DNA from: Ectobius pallidus
Taxonomy: Eukaryota > Arthropoda > Insecta > Blattodea > Ectobiidae
Length of the DNA stretch: 64,000 nucleotides
Direction: 5' to 3'
Assembly (NCBI GenBank): GCA_964059195.1
Contig: CAXKWD010000001.1
Span: 157,840,532-157,904,531, forward strand
The position numbers were made by a program, and so were the translations under genes. Under the pieces are notes generated by a model. That model saw only the letters and a program-made list of their open reading frames with translations, made no database searches and had not been told where the DNA came from. Shown piece by piece: positions 57,362-64,000 of this stretch. Numbering within the stretch: position 1 is the stretch's first letter; each line of letters starts with the position of its first letter.

Positions 57362-59534
57362 TTTATAGAAGTATAGGGAACACATTTCCTTTATAAGAAT
57401 TCAAGTTAATGGGTATCATTTCATTTGTGTTAATTCAGAATTTAGATCAGACTGTAAAGACTTTGCCCAGAGTTATTTAGAGGAGACTGTACCACTCGTC
57501 TTGAGACTGTTTCAGAGTGCTTGTTCTCCGTCACGGCTGGTTTCTTTCCAAATAAATTGCCCGCAATTTCTGTCTCAACACACGGTCTAAAGGTAAAGGG
57601 GAGGAGTGCAAGTAGACAACAAAGAAGTATGTCCGCCCGTCCGAGGGCTTTAAGGTTCACAAATAACTCAAAAACTTTCCCACCAACTATATACGTGCTT
57701 TAGGGATGGAAAATGGGTTAAAATTCATAACACAAATACGAAACAAAAAATGTTATAATAGATGTACATAGACCACACCGAACGCTGGTATGATGAGAAA
57801 TTTGAAGCAAGTCTGCGCAGCCGTAAGATGCTGAATCTCGTGGGTTTGTTATGATTTTTTGTCTGCAAAGAACAATTGGGTATGTTATGTTTTTTCCCCG
57901 TTCTGAAGTTAACGAAACAAGTGAAAATATGTGAAATATACGTTAACTTAGCGTAATATTATACAATTGTGTTATTCGTATTGTAAAATTGTCTTTTTGA
58001 GAAGAATCCAATTTTTAAAACGAGCAGAAAAATAATATGAACAAATACAATGTGTTTTCTAATAATAAATTAAATTCTAGAGGCTGTAGTGGTAATAAAT
58101 TAATGAAAATTCAAAATAGTTATGTGTAGTGATGACCAGGAAATTTCGTTCTATAATTTATTTCACTGAAAATATTTTTCCTTTGGAAAACCCGAAGATG
58201 GCATATAAGTGACTTTTGTCCATTTGTGCCTTCTAAACACGCAACATTTGTTTAGCAACTTAAAATATTTATTTTTGTAAAATTAATGGTGGAAAAAGAT
58301 TTACTGTGAAGAGTCCAATACGATAAAAATATTTAAAACGTCATGAGGTTCTCAATCTGGAACTAAAATGTTTTTAAGTTTTTATAATTCTGATTGACAG
58401 TTTTTGAGAAGACGCTTAAGAAATTGAACCTTCCATATTTTTCCAAGCTTTCAAATTTATTTGTATTAGGTTTTGTAGGTCTTGTTGTAATCTTTATGTG
58501 CTCAATAATTTATTCAGCATATTCATATAAGAAATAGACTCCTCCTTTACTGTAGTTATATTTCAAAACTGAACTTGCTCAAAGAATAGTGCGACGCACG
58601 TGCATATCTAGGTCGACATCAATAAGGTGTAGGCATAGTTTCGATTTGATATTGGCGTACTGAATTGTGCAATATTCTCGAAGCAAAGGCATACATATAA
58701 TATGATTGTATTGTTTGTAGAATATATTTTCAAACCACAAATCTAATTTATTCTACAGTCGTCGGTGTAGACAACATTTATTAGATCAAATCAGTCTTAC
58801 GTTTCATGTATAATTGAATATTTAAACAGCTTGCTTGTCTTTAGATCCGGGATATCCAGGTTCACAAATAGCTGATTACAGTCGGTGTTTCACACTAAGT
58901 ATATTTTTTTTAGCGGAAATTAAAATACATTACTAGTCGGTTTTAAATTTGCAACTGCTTAAGAACCCGTTTAACAACTGGTATCTTACTGTATTTCATC
59001 TATAAAATTACCTAGCTTGCTTTTCCTTTCTTTGTGTTCATGTACCCTTTTAGTACCACCCTTGGTTTATTCTAATACTACTACTGCTACATCTTCTGTT
59101 ACTTGTTTCAACGTTGGATAGATTTCCACCAAGGTTCCGGTAAACAGTGGAAATGGTCTGCTAAATTTTAGCTTAATATTGACGATACGCATAAATTACA
59201 GAGTGGATATTATTATATGTGTAGCAGTGATTCTGAATTATTTATTAAATATTAATATATCAAATCTTTCGTTTTTCAGTTAGTAAGAAATGAAGCTGCA
59301 AAATCAGATCAGAAGTTGAAAAAGCGTTCAATAATACTATTTCACCTAAATCAATTTGACCCATATTAAAGAATATAAACGAAAAGGAGAATACATATGC
59401 CTGCTGTGTAACATTATCGGATCACAACGCCCTCCTCATAAATGTAACTCAAACTCTGGCGCTTCCATAAAATTCCGAAAAAATCCTTAATTAAAAAATG
59501 AAGTAAATACAATGAACCGTTTATCCGTTGTGCT
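57362..59534. other. no recognised feature
   Basis: AT-rich; opposed ORFs of 72 and 60 codons at 57442-57703 have no motif. A family-X-like 'cagacagacggacagacgtc' tract lies at 59540-59560. Confidence 0.4.
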
Positions 59535-59558
59535 TGTCCACAGACAGACGGACAGACG

Positions 59559-59960
59559 TCATTCCAAAAACACTTTTTTTCGGTTTCTAGGCATCCTGAA
59601 ACATGTATTTCCCGTGTTATTTCGATTTCGATTTTTTGTCACGATCACAATACCTTCTCTTATACTACATATATGCGAGAAAGTAAAAGAAGTTACCATC
59701 TTTTCAATAGCAATGCTTGTGGATAATCCACTTCTACAACCAAAGTGAGCACTAGAAAATGAGTTATTTTCAAAATATTCGATTAATTGTGCATACATAT
59801 CTTTTTCTAATATTTTAGAGAAAATAGGCACCATAAATATTGGCCTATAATTTGTCGGCTTATCACGGGGACCATTCTTGAATTTTTTGAAAAATTTTGA
59901 TTTTTTAAAAATTGACTCTAACGATTTGCATAAAAATTTAAAATTGGAAACTCTTATCTA
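59559..59960 (-). pseudogene. LINE RT, N-terminal part, inverted
   Basis: On the minus strand 59,880-59,840 reads NGPRDKPTNYRPI, then VPIFSKILEKDMYAQLIEYF and FGCRSGLSTSIAIEKMVTSF down to about 59,690. This is the RT segment before motif A in Jockey/CR1-type elements (NYRPIs.lp.fSKilEk....l...l......q.GFr.g.sT..Ai). Motif A and all later parts are not found on this strand. They occur instead on the plus strand from 60,740, starting where this part stops. The preserved length is about 95 codons; the region 59,880-59,960 adds weaker similarity. Confidence 0.8.
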
Positions 59961-60302
59961 TGACTAATAAAATGGCTATATCCGTCTTTCTGCAAAAATG
60001 ACTTAGAGGGTACTAATCGTATCCATTTTCAATTTTTTTAGGCTATCTCCATTACATTGGAAACTTAGCACAGTCAAGTTGTAGAGAAAATTAAAAATAA
60101 CTTTTTTGTTGAATACATTTCTTTATAAAATTAATAGATATCAAGATAAAAACGAAATATCATGACTTAAATGCGAATACTTTTTGATTAAAATATGAAA
60201 AATATTCTTGTTGCCCATAGTAACAATAATACTGTAATCTAATTATTGTTGTGAAATGTAGTCCGTTTACCACAGTCTAATGAACACACCAAAATAAATT
60301 AG

Positions 60303-60370
60303 AGCGAGGTGGTATAGGGTAATAGGAATGAGGTCCTGGGTTCAAATAATATTTCGTGGCCTCCAAAATT
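60303..60370 (+). mobile_element. weak tRNA-like SINE head
   Basis: TGGTATAGGGTAATAGG (A-box-like) and GGGTTCAAATAA (partial B box) at near-tRNA spacing. An (ATT)n run at 60488-60534 could be its tail. Confidence 0.35.
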
Positions 60371-60496
60371 TACCAGTAGGCTCTTGTAATAACTCATTCG
60401 TGCAGCATTTACTTCTATTGTTCGGCTATATCTCAATCTATCCTGGATTTTTACCTTTGAGATTGAGGGAACTATACAAACCCTAAGTTATTATTA

Positions 60497-60534
<38 letters not shown>

Positions 60535-60739
60535 TCACGGTAAAAGCAATGAACATAAGGATCGACTCTGATGCTTTCCGTTCTAGATACTTGTTAGTTT
60601 TATGAAAATGTAATATAATAAAATTGAATTGTCTCTATAATTTACTTTTTTCTGTGCTAGCCTTTAACACATATATGCGAGAAAATTTGTGCAACATATT
60701 TTTGCACCATTTATTTTATCTGGTTTTGAATAACACAGT

Positions 60740-61802
60740 GCTACATCTGCTACCTTATGTGATCTCTCCAAAGCTTTTGATTGTGTGTCTCATTCAGTTT
60801 TAGTTGCTAAACTATCTTATTATGGTATCAATGACGTTGAGTTGAATGTTTCTAAATCGAATCTCTCGAAACGTACCGTACTCAGAAGGTTTTCTTTAAT
60901 GGCATATATTCAAAAGTGGCTAATGTTGAGAGTGGTGTTCCTCAAGGATCCTTTCTGGGTCTGTTGCTTTTTTAATAATGGCAACTGACCTTCCATCTAA
61001 TATTGATTGTAACTCAGTTTTATTTGCTGATGATACAACAATTAATTTCATTAACAAAGACCTCATGTGTTGCATAGAACTATGCAGAATTGTCTAAAGC
61101 AAGCCTCCGAATGGTTTAAAGCTAATGGTTTTTGCCTCAACGAGATCAAAACTCAGCACATATTATTTTCCTTATGTATGATAATGTTAAGCTCCTAGGA
61201 ATAACACTTTGATTCTCAGTTGACATGGTCAGCCCATATTGATAACATCTGTGTTAAACTCTCACGAGTGATATATTTACTTAGACATCTAAAAACTCAC
61301 ATTCCTAAGATATACTTAAAGTATGCATACTATGCATTCTTTCACAGTGTTTTAACCTACGGTATTTGTATCTGGGTCAACAGTAATGCTGTATCTAAGG
61401 TACTTATACTACAAAAAATGACATTACGTATAATTACAGGATCAGCTTACCTTGTTCAGTTTAGACTGCTCTTTATAAGTGATAATATTTTAACTGTTGT
61501 AAATGTTTTATTTACTATTGCCTTTTAAGTGTAAAGAAAGATCTTAGAAAGTATGTTAACAGGCCCAGATACACAACTATTCCACAAAAAATAACCACTT
61601 GCTTGTTGGACCTCCTGTCAGACTGACAAAATCCAAAAACCCATTTGATCAGATGGCTGTGTATTTGTTTAATAAACTGCCCCAGAGGAAAAGTACTGTC
61701 ATCCTCAATTATTTTAAGTATGAATTGTTCAAATGGTTGGTAAAGAAACCCTTTTATAATGTACAGGAATACTTTCAATGCTGTACTGATATTCTTTATT
61801 AA
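60740..61802 (+). pseudogene. LINE RT catalytic and C-terminal part (Jockey/CR1-like)
   Basis: From 60,740 the reading ATLCDLSKAFDCVSHSVLVA covers motif A with its catalytic Asp. After a frame change, SGVPQGSFLG (60,931-60,960) is the VPQGS motif, and after another change VLFADDTTI (61,017-61,043) is the catalytic FADD box. 61,220-61,528 reads MTWSAHIDNICVKLSRVIYL, then FHSVLTYGICIWVNS and LQKMTLRIITGSA, the C-terminal 'W..Hi..i..Kls...yllr' and 'yYal.hS.l.YGi..Wg' pattern. 61,599-61,802 continues with LTKSKNPFDQMAVYLFNKLP and ends. At least three frameshifts and several stops make it dead. The N-terminal RT part lies inverted at 59559-59960. Confidence 0.88.
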
Positions 61803-61803
61803 T

Positions 61804-63295
61804 TTTTAGGTAGACTTCGAAGAACAATCTACCTATTTTCAATCGATACCATGTCATGACTTTCGAAAAATTCTTTCATATTTTTACGTTTCATGCCGCC
61901 CTAAGTAAGAAACCACCGCCCGTTCAATTTTTTGTATGTATATACATACATATATCTTTACACGCTAGCGGCCGTAATTTTGAAGATATTTGAACCAAAT
62001 TTTATTAGGTTATTTCTAGGCCCAATAGTTCGGACAGGTTCGTTAATGATCAAAATTTGTCAAGGACAGGGTCGGGGGAGGGGGTTGAAATTTAAAAAAA
62101 ATTATATCTCGGCCCCTATGAAGTAGCCTATAGAGGGAAACTTTGCTCGAATAAATTAGAGTACTCCCTATGGAGTTCACAGTGATATCAACGATTCGGG
62201 GGTTTTGGGGGTACGAGTGGGGGTGGGAGGTGGAGCGATGGAAATTCGTTTTTTCTTGAAACCACGTCTTGTGGGGTATCGTTGAAAAGCTCTTGATGAG
62301 TACTCTACAAATCAGTAACTAGTTTCTCGAAAGATCTCATATAAGGCGAGATTTGAATGTTTGAAAAACAATAACACTTAAAAATATACCTCAGCCTGAA
62401 GGCCTTCCGAAAGGAATGTGTGAGGACCAACTAAGGATAAAATTACCAATTGTAATAGAGTTTTAAATATTAAAGATAATAGTTAAACACCTTTAGAACA
62501 ATAATGCATGGCAAAATAAAAAATAAATAATAAAATATAATATCAATATAAAACATAATAAACAACTCTCTTTTTATAAAAGAAGATTTCAGATTTATTT
62601 ATATTTCATATCGTGCATTGTACACTTTGACATTGCTGTCATAAAAATATTCTCAGTAAAAAAGAATTTAATATGAAAGTTACGGCTCAATGAATAAAAG
62701 TGTTGTCCTCAAAGAACATTGGGACTACAGTTCAGTTATGTTGTTACCTTGAGCATCTATTCATTATGCCTTGAGTTTGATAGAGCTATCACAGTCATGG
62801 CTCTCTTAAAAAAAAAAATTATATAATTAATTTTGTCTTATTTAGCGGCTTTGATAATTTTATTCATTGCTGATCTTGCGCATGGCCCCCAGAACATTAT
62901 ATCCTTTTCTTGTTTTTAAAACAAATGATTGTATGCTCTTCCTCTTTACCGAATTCAGTTAAACATGCATATTAAATTACATTTTTATTATTTTTATTAA
63001 GCAATATTTATGAATATATTTTATTTATCCTCTCATCATATGACTTTCAGATGGCTTCTCAATCTACGTCTTTTCTTTTAAGAATATCATTGCTGAGTCG
63101 TTCATGTTTTCTTCACCAATGGGAATGCGTTTTTAATCCTTGTTGAATATCGCTAAGTAAGCAACTATTAACGTTTCGTTCAGCTCACAATAGCTGACTA
63201 TTTAATGCTACTATCAAGGATAGTAAAGAAGAAGAGTGCTGCGCAGCGACAATACATTAAGCCAAAAGCACTTCGAAATCTACCTCAGGCCGTAG
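61804..63295. other. no recognised feature
   Basis: Contains a G-rich plus-strand stretch at 62,060-62,080 and 62,195-62,235, AT-rich elsewhere. No motif recognised. Confidence 0.4.
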
Positions 63296-64000
63296 GCAGG
63301 CCCGACGAGAGGGAGGGGGAGCCGGGGCCCGGGCCCCAAATTGGGGCCCGGCCGACCAGGTTTTATTTCTTACTTTCTAAATTTACTCTAAAATAAAATT
63401 GGTTATAAGTCAATAAACAGCTTAAGTTATGTTTTATGTGTTCGTTTTATCTGCATTGCCGTGTCGTACAACGGTGACACGGAATTCATCAGTTAATCTG
63501 AAACGGATTATTCTTTAAAAAAAAAATGCTATTTTTTAAAAGTAGAAGCAGAAATCCTTTTGGACTCAAAGTAGCCCTCACTAACGTTCGGCATTTAAAA
63601 TCATAATTTTCAAAAGATTAAACTGGTACATACAGATAAAATTGTTCCTAATTAGAACATTTTAATGTATTTTTCCGTTTCGTGCCCGGAATCAGTTCAC
63701 CGATTTGGTCCAAAATAAATAGACTTCGTCCCATGAGCGTTATAAATGATGTACCAAGTTTTATGAAAATCCGATAAAGCGTATTTGAGTTATCGCGCTT
63801 ACAGACAGTCAGACGGACATATATTTTCCTGTCCTTCCAAACAATCTCATAAAGTGCCAGTACCATTCTGGCACTTAATAATTAAGTAATATCATTACAT
63901 AATATTTTTGTTGCATACATTATAAAGGGCGAGTTGGGTAGAGAATTTAATATTTGACGGGGGCCCGGGAAAATTTGTCCCTGGGGCCCTTGCTTTCTTT
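63296..64000 (+). mobile_element. possible transposon running off the window
   Basis: Starts CAGGCCCGACGAGAGGGAGG and 'ccggggcccgggcccc'; near the window end GGGGGCCCGGGAAAATTTGT and 'ccctggggccct' look like an opposing GC-rich terminal region. Such 'aggcccg.cgagaggg' ends are seen in some hAT-like non-autonomous elements. The right terminus is outside the window. Confidence 0.35.
63660..63895 (+). repeat. repeat family X, copy 3
   Basis: Contains 'atgaaaatccgataaagcgt', 'cagacagtcagacggacata' and ends CCATTCTGGCACTTAATAAT. It matches 2520-2725 and, inverted, 1251-1487. Confidence 0.7.

Noticed and set aside
1..64000. CRISPR array, bacterial operon or prophage
   Set aside because: No spacer-repeat pattern with constant short repeats, no ribosome-binding-site-led gene runs; all recognisable genes are eukaryotic transposon remnants. 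The 155-bp array has no unique spacers.

Overview
This 64 kb window is AT-rich, intron- and repeat-dominated animal DNA, most likely from an insect with a large, transposon-laden genome. The evidence is the mix of tRNA-derived SINEs, Jockey/CR1-like LINEs, hAT and Tc1/mariner-type elements with TIRs, Helitrons with CTAG ends, TAA/ATT microsatellites and the common tetra- to hexamer AGGCCTA. A cockroach-like or other hemimetabolous insect would fit, but that is an inference from overall texture only. I recognise no intact host protein-coding gene, rRNA, true tRNA gene or CRISPR. All protein homologies I can name belong to decayed transposons.

Layout. 1-7.7 kb: a complete tRNA-derived SINE with its target-site duplication (TSD), fragments of unclassified repeat families, a LINE 3' end, a second SINE type, and an internally deleted Tc1/mariner-type element with long TIRs and a TA TSD. 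7.7-16.5 kb: one tandem array of about 55-60 diverged monomers of about 155 bp, with higher-order structure. 16.5-27 kb: mostly unrecognised sequence with a promoter-like X-box/TATA pair, a second Tc1/mariner relic, a LINE reverse-transcriptase (RT) remnant, a fold-back element broken by a SINE, a hAT carrying a SINE and a MULE-like transposase scrap. 27.3-28.8 kb: a 1,400-bp hAT-type element whose two ends are arrays of the hexamer GGTCTT. 29-41 kb: 5'-truncated LINE insertions with exact TSDs, SINEs, two abutting Helitrons of which one is a chimera, and several non-autonomous hATs, one split by a LINE. 41-51 kb: two more abutting Helitrons, a hAT nested in a hAT and a 1.39-kb unit bounded by a perfect 60-bp inverted repeat. 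51-64 kb: AT-rich sequence with a T-rich 155-codon ORF, a second copy of the 750-bp hAT family in opposite orientation, and a LINE whose 5' RT half is inverted relative to its 3' half.

The window is therefore best read as a layered record of transposition: TSDs and nesting give relative ages (LINE after hAT; SINE after fold-back; hAT after hAT). Names such as SINE-A or family X are local labels used here, not database names. Boundaries come from reading repeats by eye. Divergences and family assignments were not computed.
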